Notes: a model not told the origin generated them from the letters alone. A stretch of DNA of 64,000 bases from Minwuia sp048007105 (GCF_048007105.1 NZ_CP180352.1:3782001-3846000), one strand, 5' to 3'. Positions 11,249 to 20,481 are shown, counted from the stretch's first letter. Made by a program: numbers and translations.

Positions 11249-11721
11249 CCTGCCGCCCCTTCTTCCAGATGGTCCGCGATACGTTTCAGCGTTCCGGAAA
11301 GCGCCCGCGCCTCCTCCGGACCGACCTCGGCCAGAAGCCCGTCGACCCAGTTCTCGTGCTCCGCTGCGAGTGCCGCGAAGACCTCGCGCCCCCGTTTCGT
11401 CAGCCGTACCAGCATGGCCCGGCGGTCACCCTCGACCTGCGCGCGCACGACCATGCCGTCCGCCACCAGCCGGTCGACGATGCCGGTGATGTTGCCGTTG
11501 GAAACCCTGAGCGCGCCGGAAAGCTGGCTCATCTTCATCCCCGCCTCGGCGCGGTAGAGCGCCGCCATGACATCGAAGCGCGGCAGCGTCGTCTCGTGCT
11601 CGGAACGCAGCCTCTCCCGGAGATCGCCTTCGATCATGCGCGAGAGCTTCAGCAGCCTGAGCCAGAGCCTGAGCCGCTCCTTGGCGGCATCGGCGGTTTC
11701 GCGGGCTGCGCCGGCCGACAT
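11245..11721 (-). CDS. MarR family transcriptional regulator
   Basis: This protein of 158 residues has the MarR winged helix-turn-helix: helices around PRFDVMAALYRAEAGMKMSQ, recognition helix in SNGNITGIVDRLVADGMV, and the wing EGDRRAMLVRLTKRGREVF. MarR proteins of this type repress aromatic-acid operons and are released by the acid or its CoA ester. It sits between the hydroxylase (2-base gap) and the ligase (ATGA overlap). The palindrome at 14078-14093 in the operon promoter is a natural target. Confidence 0.88.
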   Translation of the reverse strand: MSAGAARETADAAKERLRLWLRLLKLSRMIEGDLRERLRSEHETTLPRFDVMAALYRAEAGMKMSQLSGALRVSNGNITGIVDRLVADGMVVRAQVEGDRRAMLVRLTKRGREVFAALAAEHENWVDGLLAEVGPEEARALSGTLKRIADHLEEGAAG

Positions 11722-11723
11722 GC

Positions 11724-14018
11724 TCAGACCCTAACCTGGGCCGGCTCGGCGCGGTCGGAGAGCCGCCAGAGCTGGTCGCGGCCGGCCAAGTAGGGATCCG
11801 GCCACTTCTCGTGCCTGTCGCCGATGTCCGATCCGGCCCGGAGCGTCCAGTACGGGTCAGCGAGATGCGGCCGCGCGAGACAGACAAGATCGGCGCGGCC
11901 GGCCATCAGGATCGAGTTGACGTGGTCGGCCTCGTAGATGTTGCCAACAGCCATGGTCGGAATCCCCGCAGCGTTGCGGATCCGGTCGGAGAACGGCGTC
12001 TGGAACATGCGGCCATAGACAGGATCGGCCTCGACCGAGGTCTGGCCTGCCGACACATCGATGATGTCGGCCCCGGCCTCGGAGAAGGCCTGCGCAATGG
12101 CGACCGCGTCTTCCGGCGTGATGCCCTCCTCGCCGCGCCAGTCATGCGCCGAGATGCGCACGGACATCGGCTTCCGGGCCGGCCAGACCGCTCGCATGGC
12201 CCGGAAGACCTCCAGCGGATAGCGCATCCGGTTCTCCAGGCTGCCGCCATACGCGTCGGTCCGGTGATTGGAGACCGGCGAGATGAAGGAGGAGATCAGA
12301 TAGCCGTGGGCGGCGTGCAGTTCGATCATGTCGAATCCGGCGCGCGCCGCCATTTCCGCGGCGCCGGCGAACTGGTCGCGGACATGGTCCATGTCGTCGC
12401 GGTCCATTTCCTTCGGCACCTGATTGCGCGCGGACCAGGGGATCGGCGAGGCCGAGAGCAACGGCCAGTTGCCCTCCTTCAGCGGTGCGTCCATCTCCTC
12501 CCAGCCCAGTTGGGTCGAGCCCTTTCGGCCCGAGTGGCCGATCTGGCAGCAGATCTTCGCCTCGGTCTCAGTGTGGACGAAATCGACGATGCGCTGCCAT
12601 GCCGCCTGGTGTTCCGGGTCGTAGAGTCCGGGGCAGCCGGGCGTGATCCGGCCCTCGGGCGAAACGCAGGTCATCTCGGTGTAGACCAGCCCCGCCCCGC
12701 CCTTCGCACGTTCGCCCAGATGCACGAGATGCCAGTCGGTCGGGCAGCCCTCCCTGGCCTTGTACTGCGCCATCGGCGAGACCACGACGCGGTTCTTCAG
12801 TTCCATCCCGCGGAGCCTGTAGGGCGCGAACATCGGCGCCCGGACGGGCTCGTTGGCGCCGACACCGGCCTGGTTCTGGAACCAGCCTTCCGCGCTTTCC
12901 AGCCAGTCCGCATCCCGGAGACGAAGGTTCTCGTGGCTGATGCGCTGGGAACGGGTCAGCAGGGAGTAGTTGAACTGCACCGGATCCAGATGGAGGTAGC
13001 GTTCGACGTCCTCGAACCATTCCATCGAATTCCGGGCCGCCGACTGCAGCTTCAGCACCTCGGTGCGGCGTTCGTCCTCGTATTTGGCGAAGGCGCCCTC
13101 GATGGTCGGCTCGCTGAGCAGGTAGTCGGCCAGCGCGATGCCGCTCTCCAGGGCCAGCTTGGTGCCGGAGCCGATGGAGAAATGCGCCGTCGCGGCGGCG
13201 TCGCCCATCAGCACGATGTTCCCGTGATGCCAGCTTTCGCAGAGCACACGGGGAAAGTTGATCCAGGCCGAACCGCGGATGTGGTTGGCGTTGGTCATCA
13301 GCGCGTGCCCGCCCAAGTGATCGCGGAAGATGTCCTGCAGGACCGCAATGCTTTCCTGCTGACTCATCTCGCCGAAGCCATAGGCAGCGAAGGTTTCCTC
13401 GGAGCACTCGGCGATGAAGGTCGCGGTGTCGTTGTCGAACTGGTAGGCGTGCGCCCAGACCCAGCCCTTCGGCGTCTCCTCGAAGATGAAGGTGAAGGCC
13501 TGATCGAATTTCTGGCGGGTGCCCAGCCAGACGAACTTCAGCTTCCGCAGATCCACGTCGGGCCGGAACTGCTCGGCAAGATCCCGTCGGACTTTCGAGT
13601 TGAGGCCGTCGCAAGCGACCACCACGTCGTACTCGGCAGCAAGGTTGGACGCGTTCTCGACCTCTGTCTCGAAGCGGAGTTCGACGCCGAGTTCCCTCGC
13701 CCTCTCCTGCAGCAGCAACAGCAGCCGCATCCGGCCGATGCCGCAGAAGCCGTGACCGGTCGAGACGGTTCGCACGCCCCTGTGGACCACCGCAATATCG
13801 TCCCAGTAGGCGAAATGCTCGCGGATCGCCGCCGCGGAGACCGGGTCGTTGTCGTGGAGGTTGGTCAAGGTTTCCTCGGAGAGCACCACCCCCCAGCCGA
13901 AGGTGTCGTCAGGCCGGTTGCGCTCGATGACGGTGATCTCGTGGGCCGGATTCCGGAGCTTCATCGAGATGGCGAAGTAGAGCCCCGCCGGTCCGCCGCC
14001 CAGACATGCCACGCGCAT
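11724..14018 (-). CDS. Bifunctional aryl-CoA flavin monooxygenase / OYE-type reductase (salicylyl-CoA 5-hydroxylase or 2-aminobenzoyl-CoA monooxygenase/reductase family)
   Basis: The protein has 764 residues in two fused enzymes. The N-terminal half (about 1-395) is a class A flavin monooxygenase with FAD loop CLGGGPAGLYFA and GDAAATAHFSIGSGTKLALE. The C-terminal half (about 400-760) is an old-yellow-enzyme NADH:flavin reductase (MFAPYRLRGMELKNRVVVSP, DMIELHAAHGYLISSFISP). This fusion is characteristic of enzymes that hydroxylate, and in the aminobenzoyl case also reduce, a CoA-activated aromatic ring. With the adjacent aryl-CoA ligase it would process anthranilate or salicylate through a CoA-bound route. 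No ring-cleavage or beta-oxidation genes of the pathway are nearby, so the substrate is not fixed by context. Confidence 0.85.
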   Translation of the reverse strand: MRVACLGGGPAGLYFAISMKLRNPAHEITVIERNRPDDTFGWGVVLSEETLTNLHDNDPVSAAAIREHFAYWDDIAVVHRGVRTVSTGHGFCGIGRMRLLLLLQERARELGVELRFETEVENASNLAAEYDVVVACDGLNSKVRRDLAEQFRPDVDLRKLKFVWLGTRQKFDQAFTFIFEETPKGWVWAHAYQFDNDTATFIAECSEETFAAYGFGEMSQQESIAVLQDIFRDHLGGHALMTNANHIRGSAWINFPRVLCESWHHGNIVLMGDAAATAHFSIGSGTKLALESGIALADYLLSEPTIEGAFAKYEDERRTEVLKLQSAARNSMEWFEDVERYLHLDPVQFNYSLLTRSQRISHENLRLRDADWLESAEGWFQNQAGVGANEPVRAPMFAPYRLRGMELKNRVVVSPMAQYKAREGCPTDWHLVHLGERAKGGAGLVYTEMTCVSPEGRITPGCPGLYDPEHQAAWQRIVDFVHTETEAKICCQIGHSGRKGSTQLGWEEMDAPLKEGNWPLLSASPIPWSARNQVPKEMDRDDMDHVRDQFAGAAEMAARAGFDMIELHAAHGYLISSFISPVSNHRTDAYGGSLENRMRYPLEVFRAMRAVWPARKPMSVRISAHDWRGEEGITPEDAVAIAQAFSEAGADIIDVSAGQTSVEADPVYGRMFQTPFSDRIRNAAGIPTMAVGNIYEADHVNSILMAGRADLVCLARPHLADPYWTLRAGSDIGDRHEKWPDPYLAGRDQLWRLSDRAEPAQVRV

Positions 14019-14055
14019 CGGTCACCTCTTCCGCTCGTCGATTGAAGACGTACGG

Positions 14056-14093
14056 ATGGTATGCGTCCAACTGTGTTATTTCAAGTTTGAAAT
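14056..14093 (-). promoter_or_regulatory. Promoter and MarR-type operator of the aryl-CoA hydroxylase operon
   Basis: A 7-bp perfect inverted repeat ATTTCAA-GT-TTGAAAT covers 14078-14093. On the minus strand one arm supplies a -35 element TTGAAA (14084-14079). A 17-base spacer then leads to the -10 TACCAT (14061-14056), 38 bases before the hydroxylase ATG. A repressor bound to the palindrome would block the -35, which fits autoregulation by the MarR protein encoded two genes along. The geometry is seen directly and the binding protein is inferred. Confidence 0.6.
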
Positions 14094-14109
14094 ATTTGAT
14101 CTCGAAGCA

Positions 14110-14715
14110 TCACGCTCCGAATATCGCCCCCGGCGAGGTCAGGACTTTCCGGTCGCAGCGCGCCGCAGCCGGCGCCATCGAGGCCTGCGCCAGGGCGACC
14201 GCGTCACAGTCTGGATCCAGCTCTGCCACCGTCGCGGCGATGCGGTCGAAATAGCCTTCGGCGTCACCTGCCCGGAACCGTTCCCAGGCGCCCTCGGCAA
14301 GGACCATGTCGATCCGGGCATCCGGACATACCTCCCGCGCCACCGTCTCGAAGAGGTCCCGTGTCGGCCCTTCGGTGGTCGCGACGGCGTAGACCACCGC
14401 GATCCTCGGGCCGGCGGCCAGAGCCTGCTCCGCCAGCGCGCGGTCGACCCGCCGGACGTTCAGGCCCTCCGCTGCCGCATCGTCTGCGCCCGGGCCGATG
14501 GTGGAGCATGTACAGACAAGGCGGCCGCCCGCCTCCGCGCGGATGGCATCGCGAACCTCGGCACGGATCGAGTCCGTCAGCCCGCCAGCCGCCTCGGCCG
14601 CCTTCAGCAGGTCGTCGCGCAGGACATGGCGCAACGGCCCGGGATAGCCGGCTGCCTTGGCAGCGGTCTCGAAGACGCCGATATTGCTTTCGGCCGTATG
14701 AAAGAGTGTCAGCAC
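14110..14715 (-). CDS. Asp/Glu racemase superfamily protein
   Basis: This protein has 201 residues with a short N-terminal strand (LTLFHTAESNIGVFE), an internal LVCTCSTIGPGAD carrying the first catalytic-type Cys, and a late DAVALAQASMAPAA strand. This is the arrangement seen in the aspartate/glutamate racemase and arylmalonate decarboxylase superfamily. The second catalytic Cys expected in the later strand appears replaced (ALAQASM), so it may not be a racemase. It lies 8 bases after the amidohydrolase on the same strand. The strong promoter after it suggests the hydroxylase operon is separate. Confidence 0.6.
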   Translation of the reverse strand: MLTLFHTAESNIGVFETAAKAAGYPGPLRHVLRDDLLKAAEAAGGLTDSIRAEVRDAIRAEAGGRLVCTCSTIGPGADDAAAEGLNVRRVDRALAEQALAAGPRIAVVYAVATTEGPTRDLFETVAREVCPDARIDMVLAEGAWERFRAGDAEGYFDRIAATVAELDPDCDAVALAQASMAPAAARCDRKVLTSPGAIFGA

Positions 14716-14723
14716 GGTTCAGC

Positions 14724-15587
14724 TCACTTCGTTCCGATCAGACCCATGTGGACCTTGATGCCATAGAGCCGCTCGGCGTTGCGATAGGCGATCTTTTCGG
14801 CGATCTCCCGCGGCAGCTTGTTCAGATAGGTCCGGTGATCGGCGATGATCTGCTCGTAATTGGCCCACTGCCCGTTGATCCAGGTGTCCGATCCCACCAT
14901 CAGCCGGTCCTGGAACCGGGTCAGGATGGACTTCCAGTCCGGATCGATCTCGTCGCCCTGCATGATACCGTATTCGCGCAGCGAAGTGTCAGCATGGAGC
15001 GTCGGGTGCCGGGACATCGTGTCCATGATCGTCGCCGTCGTCTCGCCAAGACCCGTATGCGCCCTGATGACCGTCAGTCCCGGCTCCAGTTCGTAGAAGA
15101 GATCGACCGGCTCGGGTCCCGAATGCAGATGGATGGGTATCTCGCGCTCGACCGCGAGGCGGGCGACCGCGGCCAGAAGTTCGCGGTCAGCCGTACTGAT
15201 CTGGTGAATGTGGAACTCGCCGATGCCGCGGTGCGGCCAGTCGTCCAGCCGCTGCCGCAGATATTCCAGCATGTGCGGCGCATCCTGCCAGTTCCCCGAC
15301 CCCCATTCCCCGTGATAAGGCCGCAGTTCCGGTACCACACGGCCCGGCGCGAACTGCCAGAGCCTGATGGTCCCTTCGTCAGGCGTCGATGAGACCAGCG
15401 CCATCGCGACGCCGGACCTGTCGAACAGCTCGATCACTGTCGATGGCGGATACGGCCCCCAGGCCGGTTCCTTGTAGTGCACATGGGCGTCGAAGATCGG
15501 CAGGTTGTCATGCGCGGCTGCCCAGACCGGCAGCAGGACGGAAAGGACGGCCGCTGTGAGCAATTGCCTCGAGAAACCGTTCCGCAT
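14724..15587 (-). CDS. Exported amidohydrolase-2 family protein
   Basis: A protein of 287 residues with a signal peptide (FSRQLLTAAVLSVLLPVWAAA) directly before the mature domain. The TIM-barrel metal motif FDAHVHY (HxH) follows, then later ligands in IHLHSGPEP, VIRAHTGLG and the final Asp in MVGSDTW. This matches PF04909-type amidohydrolases, which are metal-dependent hydrolases or decarboxylases. The start at 15587 is chosen because it gives a clean signal peptide. A longer open frame upstream is antisense to the EamA gene's leader. Periplasmic location is inferred. Confidence 0.72.
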   Translation of the reverse strand: MRNGFSRQLLTAAVLSVLLPVWAAAHDNLPIFDAHVHYKEPAWGPYPPSTVIELFDRSGVAMALVSSTPDEGTIRLWQFAPGRVVPELRPYHGEWGSGNWQDAPHMLEYLRQRLDDWPHRGIGEFHIHQISTADRELLAAVARLAVEREIPIHLHSGPEPVDLFYELEPGLTVIRAHTGLGETTATIMDTMSRHPTLHADTSLREYGIMQGDEIDPDWKSILTRFQDRLMVGSDTWINGQWANYEQIIADHRTYLNKLPREIAEKIAYRNAERLYGIKVHMGLIGTK

Positions 15588-15624
15588 AGCTTCCGCCCCG
15601 TTTTTCCAAGCCAGAGACGGAAGC

Positions 15625-16506
15625 ATGACGGCGGAGCGAAATCGCGCAACCCTGATCGGCGTCGGCGCCATCCTGCTCTGGGCCCTGCTGGCGCTGTTCA
15701 CGGCCGCCAGCGGCAGCGTGCCGCCGCTGCAGCTGACCGCGATGAGCTTCCTCGTCGCCTTCATCATCGCGCTGGGCATCTGGATCCGGCGCGGCGAGAA
15801 CCCGCTACGGCGGCTGCGAGTCCCTGCAGGCGCCTGGGTGCTCGGTGTGACCGGCCTGTTCGGCTATCACGCCATGTATTTCGTCGCGTTGCGCAATGCG
15901 CCAGTCGTCGACGCCAGCCTGATCGCCTATCTCTGGCCGCTGCTAATCGTGCTGTTCTCGGCCCTGCTGCCGGGCGAACGGCTTCGCTGGTTCCATGTTG
16001 TCGGAGCGCTGGCCGGCTTTGCCGGCGCCGCGGTCATCGTGGGCGCCCGCGGCGTCGGCTTCGAGGAACTGTCGTCGGGCTATTTCGCCGCCATGGCCTG
16101 CGCCCTGATCTGGTCCGGGTATTCGACGTTGAACCGGCACTTCGCCGCGGTGCCGAGCGACGCCGTGGGCGGCTTCTGCGCCGTCACAGCCGTGCTGGCC
16201 TGCCTCGCGCATCTGGCCTTCGAACAGACGGTCTGGCCAGCCTCGATTCTGGAATGGCTGGCCGTGTTCGGACTGGGGCTGGGGCCGGTCGGCGGAGCCT
16301 TCTTTCTCTGGGACCACGGCACAAAGCGCGGCGACCTTCGTGTGCTCGGCGCAGCTGCCTATCTGGCCCCGCTGCTGTCCACGCTGGTGTTGATCGCCGC
16401 CGGCGAGGCCGCCGCCAGCCTCCGCATCCTGGTGGCCTGCGTCCTGATCACCGGCGGCGCGGCGCTCGCGGCCAAGGAAATGCTGCGGCCCGGCCGGACG
16501 CCATGA
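15625..16506 (+). CDS. EamA/DMT family exporter (YddG-like)
   Basis: The protein has 293 residues with about ten membrane spans arranged as two EamA repeats. Characteristic segments are LIGVGAILLWALLALFTAAS, FGYHAMYFVALRNAP and ASLIAYLWPLLIVLFSALL. The sequence resembles aromatic amino acid exporter YddG and related drug/metabolite transporters of the inner membrane. The start at 15625 is preceded by AGACGGAAGC and begins just before the first helix. The gene is divergent from the amidohydrolase, with 37 bases between starts. Confidence 0.78.
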   Translation: MTAERNRATLIGVGAILLWALLALFTAASGSVPPLQLTAMSFLVAFIIALGIWIRRGENPLRRLRVPAGAWVLGVTGLFGYHAMYFVALRNAPVVDASLIAYLWPLLIVLFSALLPGERLRWFHVVGALAGFAGAAVIVGARGVGFEELSSGYFAAMACALIWSGYSTLNRHFAAVPSDAVGGFCAVTAVLACLAHLAFEQTVWPASILEWLAVFGLGLGPVGGAFFLWDHGTKRGDLRVLGAAAYLAPLLSTLVLIAAGEAAASLRILVACVLITGGAALAAKEMLRPGRTP

Positions 16507-16519
16507 TAGATTTCCGGCC

Positions 16520-17314
16520 ATGTGGCGCCCCGATATCGTCGATCTCAACCAGTTCTATCAGGGCCATCTGGGCCAGGTGGCGCGCCGCCACCTGACGCAG
16601 GATATCCGCGAGACATGGCCGGACCTGACGGGCCAGCGTGTTCTCGGCATCGGCTTTGCGACCCCGTATCTCCGGCCGTTCATGAACGAGGCCGAGCGCG
16701 TCGCCGCGATCATGCCGGCCAATCAGGGCGTCAGGTTCTGGCCGCGCGAGGGACCCAACCGCGTCGCGCTGGCCGACGAGCTGGAACTGCCTCTGCCCGA
16801 CCAGAGCTTCGACCGGATTCTGGTGGTCCATGCGCTGGAGACCAGCGAGAGCGCCCGGCCCATGCTGCGCGAAATCTGGCGGGTCCTGAACGCCGGCGGT
16901 TCGGCGCTGTTCATCACGCCGAACCGGCGCGGCCTGTGGAGCCGGGCGGAGGCCACGCCCTTCGGCCACGGCCACCCCTATTCGTCGGGCCAGCTGACCC
17001 GTCTGCTGCAATCCAGCATGTTCCAGCCCGAACGGGTGCGGGGCGGCCTGCACATGCCGCCGGTGCCGTGGCGTCCGGTGCTGCGGGCCAACCGTCTGCT
17101 GGAGCGCATGGGAAGCCGCCTCTGGCCGGGTTTCTCCGGCGTCATCATGGTCGAGGCCCAGAAACAGATCTACGCGGCAACGCCGTCTCGCGAGAAGGCG
17201 CGCGGGCGCCGCCGCAGGAAGGCCGCGGCAGCCGTTGCGGTACCGAGCCGAAGGGGATATTCCAGAGCCGGGAAAGAGGAGGTGGGAGGACACCCATGCA
17301 GACCCGCAACCTGA
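16520..17314 (+). CDS. Class I SAM-dependent methyltransferase
   Basis: This is a protein of 264 residues with the methyltransferase-11 type core: motif I GQRVLGIGFATPYLRPF, an acidic second strand, LELPLPDQSFDRILVVHALE (motif IV) and LREIWRVLNAGGSALFITPN. Similar proteins occur widely in alphaproteobacteria, often beside glyoxalase II. The substrate is unknown. The C-terminus is a basic tail (EKARGRRRRKAAAA) that could bind nucleic acid or simply be unstructured. It overlaps the following dioxygenase start by 19 bases. Confidence 0.72.
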   Translation: MWRPDIVDLNQFYQGHLGQVARRHLTQDIRETWPDLTGQRVLGIGFATPYLRPFMNEAERVAAIMPANQGVRFWPREGPNRVALADELELPLPDQSFDRILVVHALETSESARPMLREIWRVLNAGGSALFITPNRRGLWSRAEATPFGHGHPYSSGQLTRLLQSSMFQPERVRGGLHMPPVPWRPVLRANRLLERMGSRLWPGFSGVIMVEAQKQIYAATPSREKARGRRRRKAAAAVAVPSRRGYSRAGKEEVGGHPCRPAT

Positions 17315-18147
17315 CGCCGGTGACCGGCGTCGAGATCTCCGGTATCGACGTCCGTCAGGTGTCGGACGCGGACTTCGCGGCCATCGAGAAGTTCTGGCTG
17401 GACCGCTGCCTGATCGTGATCAAGGACCAGCACCTGTCGCCGTCCGAGCTCTGCGATTTCAGCCGCCGCTTCGGCGAACTGGAAAAGCCGCCGGCCAGCG
17501 CCGGGCGGCGGCGCGACGAGGAAGCGCCGGAGATGTGGGTCATCTCCAACGTCATCGAGAACGGCCAGCCGATCGGCGCGCTGGGTTCCGGCGAGGCCGA
17601 GTGGCACACGGACATGTCCTACATCCCCGAACCGCCTTCGGCCTCCGTGCTCTACGGGCGCGAGGTGGTGACGAATGGCGGCAACACCTGGTACGCCAAC
17701 ATGTATGCGGCCGCCGAGGCGCTGCCCGCCGACCTGCGCGCAGCCATCGAGGCGCGGCAGGCCAATCACGATTCGAGCTACACCTCGGCCGGCGAACTCC
17801 GGAAGGGCATGTCCGACGTCGTCGACGTCAAGGATGCGCCCGGCGCCCGGCACCCGATCATCCGCAACCATCCGGTGACCGGCCGGGACACGATCTATCT
17901 CGGCCGGCGCACCAACAGCTGGATCGTCGGCATGGAGGTTCCGGAGAGCGACAGTCTGCTGGACGCGCTCTGGGCGCACTGCACGCGCGACGAGTTCTGC
18001 TACTCGCACCGCTGGTCGCCCAATGACCTGCTGGTCTGGGACAACCGCTCGGCCATCCATCGCCGTGACTCCTTCAGCGCCGACGAGCGCCGCGTGATGT
18101 GGCGTTGCCAGGTCCGGGACGGATCCTTTACCGCAGCGGCGGCCTGA
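17296..18147 (+). CDS. TauD/TfdA family Fe(II)/2-oxoglutarate dioxygenase
   Basis: A protein of 283 residues with the iron-binding facial triad: WHTDMSY (His and Asp) and SAIHRRDSF (distal His), plus the 2-oxoglutarate-binding Arg in MWRCQVRD. TauD-like enzymes hydroxylate small sulfonates, chloro-phenoxyacids or amino-acid derivatives, and which one applies here is unknown. The ATG at 17296 is set by a strong GGGAGGA ribosome site at 17284-17290. A longer open frame upstream belongs to the methyltransferase region. It converges with the epimerase gene, 3 bases apart. Confidence 0.85.
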   Translation: MQTRNLTPVTGVEISGIDVRQVSDADFAAIEKFWLDRCLIVIKDQHLSPSELCDFSRRFGELEKPPASAGRRRDEEAPEMWVISNVIENGQPIGALGSGEAEWHTDMSYIPEPPSASVLYGREVVTNGGNTWYANMYAAAEALPADLRAAIEARQANHDSSYTSAGELRKGMSDVVDVKDAPGARHPIIRNHPVTGRDTIYLGRRTNSWIVGMEVPESDSLLDALWAHCTRDEFCYSHRWSPNDLLVWDNRSAIHRRDSFSADERRVMWRCQVRDGSFTAAAA

Positions 18148-18150
18148 GCT

Positions 18151-19146
18151 TCAGGATCTGAGGATCTTCGCGCGGATGAGCCAGCCGTAGCTGTCCTCCA
18201 CCGCCTTTTCCAGCGATGAGGGTTCGTAGCCGAGTTCGTCCTGCGCCCTGGTCGAGCGGATGGTGACGTCGGCGCAGACCATCTCCACCGCCTCCGGCGT
18301 CACCTGGGGCTGACGCCCCGTGAAGGCAGCGGCGCCTTCTTCGACCCGCGCCATGGTCCGGAGCATGAAGGCGGGGGTCGGCATCCTCGGGACCCGGTCC
18401 TGATGCGCGGTCTTCGCCACCAGCTGGACCAGCTCAAGGAACCGCGCATGCGGCCCGCCCAGCAGGTAGTTCTCGCCGCTCCGCCCCTTGTCCACGGCGG
18501 CGATATGCGCCTTCGCGACTGCGACGCCATGAGCGAAATCGCCCGCCCCGGGCGGCACGCCCGGCAGCCGCCCGAGCGCCGCCATGGTTACCAGCCGCGC
18601 CCAGTTCGACGTATCGTAGCGTCCGAGAATATGGCTGGGGTTGAGGATGACGGCTTCGAGACCGCGGCCGGCGACGGCCTCCAGAACCACGTCCTCGGCC
18701 TCGTGTTTGGTGCGGTTGTAGTTGATCCAGGAATCCCGGCCCGACTTCGGCGTCGTCTCGTCGATCACGCCGCCGGTCCAGTCATAGACATTCCAGGTCG
18801 ATGTATGGATCAGCCGGCCCGCCTTCTTCGCGAGCGCCGCCTCCACAACATTCCCGGTGCCGCCGACATTGATCGCACGCTGTTCATCGGCCTGCCGCTT
18901 CCAGACCGAGGTCATCGCGGCGGCATGAAAGACGGCATCGCAGCCTTCGGGCATCGCCTCAAGCACCGAACCGGCATCCGTGAGATCGCCTTCAGCGATG
19001 GCGACATCCATGTCGCGCAGCGCCTGCGTGTCCGCAGAACTCCGCGCCAGCGCCATGACCTGCCAGCCGTCCTTGACCAGTTGCTCGGCGATGTTGCGGC
19101 CAAGAAAGCCGGTGCCGCCCGTCAGGAATGCCGTTCTGTCCGCCAT
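18151..19146 (-). CDS. NAD-dependent epimerase/dehydratase (extended SDR)
   Basis: The protein has 331 residues with the Rossmann loop LTGGTGFLGRNIAEQL, the FHAAAMTSVW segment, catalytic Ser/Tyr/Lys in HTSTWNVYDW and INYNRTK, and the substrate-side NPSHILGRYD. It is close to dihydroflavonol-4-reductase-like SDRs. The true substrate cannot be assigned. It is transcribed after the DUF2336 gene on the same strand, with 40 bases between. Confidence 0.8.
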   Translation of the reverse strand: MADRTAFLTGGTGFLGRNIAEQLVKDGWQVMALARSSADTQALRDMDVAIAEGDLTDAGSVLEAMPEGCDAVFHAAAMTSVWKRQADEQRAINVGGTGNVVEAALAKKAGRLIHTSTWNVYDWTGGVIDETTPKSGRDSWINYNRTKHEAEDVVLEAVAGRGLEAVILNPSHILGRYDTSNWARLVTMAALGRLPGVPPGAGDFAHGVAVAKAHIAAVDKGRSGENYLLGGPHARFLELVQLVAKTAHQDRVPRMPTPAFMLRTMARVEEGAAAFTGRQPQVTPEAVEMVCADVTIRSTRAQDELGYEPSSLEKAVEDSYGWLIRAKILRS

Positions 19147-19186
19147 GGCCCGAGTGTCGGGCCTCCGGCCGGACCGCGCAAGCGGC

Positions 19187-20413
19187 TCAATCGTTGATGT
19201 GGGCGATCTGGTATTCCATCTCCTCGGGCGACATCGGGAAGTCGACGCCGTTCTTGGCCGGCACGATCTGGCTCGGCGGCACCTTGGCTATGCGCTGCTG
19301 CATCATCAGTGCGGTGCGCATGCTCAGGCCGGCCTGATGGACCAGCGCCGTCGTCGCCTTGCCATTGCGCATTTCCATGATGCGCTCGACGCCCTTGTCG
19401 GTGCGTTTGGTCAGCACTGCCAGCGCATGAATGACGAAGTCCCGGCGGTTCTTCTCGATCGCACCGCGCATGACCTCGTCGTTGAGCTTGCCCTGCTTCG
19501 CGAGGTGTTCTGCGAAGTCGGCGTCCAGCTTGGCGTCGGCGTCCTTGTCAACGGCCAGGCGTTCGTTGACCTGTTCGGCGATCACGCGGCGGGTCTTGTT
19601 GTCGAGCCCGCTGCGCTCGGCGAGTTGCTCCAGCAGCGCGCGGGAAATGAAGCTCGCAATGCGCCGCATGGCGCGCTGGGACAGCTCGGGACGGACGACC
19701 AGCGGCTCGTGCAGTTCCTCGACCCCTTCGGCGTCGTCGGCCACGTCGTTCAGCGTCCGCTCGCGGATCTCGGCGGAGTTGTTGCGCAGCAGCGATGCGA
19801 TGGCGGGCATGTCGGCGCTGGCGACGACGGCATCGGAGACCGCCTTGCCGATGCCATGGCGGCGGGCGATGGCCGGCAGAGCGCCCATGGTCACCCCGGC
19901 TGCCATCAGTTCGACCAGATCGTGATCGTTGAGCAGCGGCGAGTATTCGAGGACAGGCGCCGCGACGATCTCCTCGATGTCCCGCGCAAGGCGCAGCACG
20001 ACATCCTTCGGAATCTCCGGCATGGCCTTGATCGTCTCGGAGAGGGCCGCGCGGACATCCGGCAGCTTGTCCTCCGACAGTTTCTCGAGCGCCTGGATGG
20101 TGAGCTCGCGCAGCTTGACCTGGCGCTGATGCTGCAGGCCCGGCATCAGGCGCCCGATCTTGCGGGCCAGTTCGATCCGGACCTCGTCGTCGGTGTCTTC
20201 GGTAAGCTTCAGATCGGCCTGTACTGGCGTCGAGGGATTCGCGGCGACGGCCGCGCGCACGCTCTGATCGTCGTCTTCGACCAGATAGTAAAGGACCTCC
20301 GGCTGTGTGTCGGCGCTCTGGGCCAGCGCCTTCCGGGCGGCGCTGTCAGGGCTTTCGAGGACCATCTTTGCGGTGCTGTAGTCCGCGCCGGCGGTGCGGT
20401 TGTCGTCGGCCAT
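19187..20413 (-). CDS. DUF2336 domain protein (paralogue 1)
   Basis: A helical protein of 408 residues built of HEAT-like repeats, for example EDDDQSVRAAVAANPSTP, EDTDDEVRIELARKIGRL and DKLPDVRAALSETIKAMPEI. It matches the alphaproteobacterial DUF2336 family, of unknown function. There is no membrane segment. A second member lies at 42435-43571. Both are preceded by a CtrA-like TTAAC box, which suggests a role linked to cell cycle or motility control, but that is inference. Confidence 0.78.
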   Translation of the reverse strand: MADDNRTAGADYSTAKMVLESPDSAARKALAQSADTQPEVLYYLVEDDDQSVRAAVAANPSTPVQADLKLTEDTDDEVRIELARKIGRLMPGLQHQRQVKLRELTIQALEKLSEDKLPDVRAALSETIKAMPEIPKDVVLRLARDIEEIVAAPVLEYSPLLNDHDLVELMAAGVTMGALPAIARRHGIGKAVSDAVVASADMPAIASLLRNNSAEIRERTLNDVADDAEGVEELHEPLVVRPELSQRAMRRIASFISRALLEQLAERSGLDNKTRRVIAEQVNERLAVDKDADAKLDADFAEHLAKQGKLNDEVMRGAIEKNRRDFVIHALAVLTKRTDKGVERIMEMRNGKATTALVHQAGLSMRTALMMQQRIAKVPPSQIVPAKNGVDFPMSPEEMEYQIAHIND

Positions 20414-20465
20414 ACCGTCTCTCTCCGCGTGTATGAGCTGTCCGCGGCATCATGGCGGAGATTGC

Positions 20466-20481
20466 CTAACCGCCCGTTAAC
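20466..20481. promoter_or_regulatory. CtrA-like box between DUF2336 and HAD genes
   Basis: CTAA-N7-TTAAC lies in the 107-base divergent gap, about 53 bases from the DUF2336 start. It matches the CtrA consensus TTAA-N7-TTAAC at all but one position. Both halves sit at the spacing CtrA needs. Similar boxes occur at 27991, 41890 and 42372. Confidence 0.4.
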
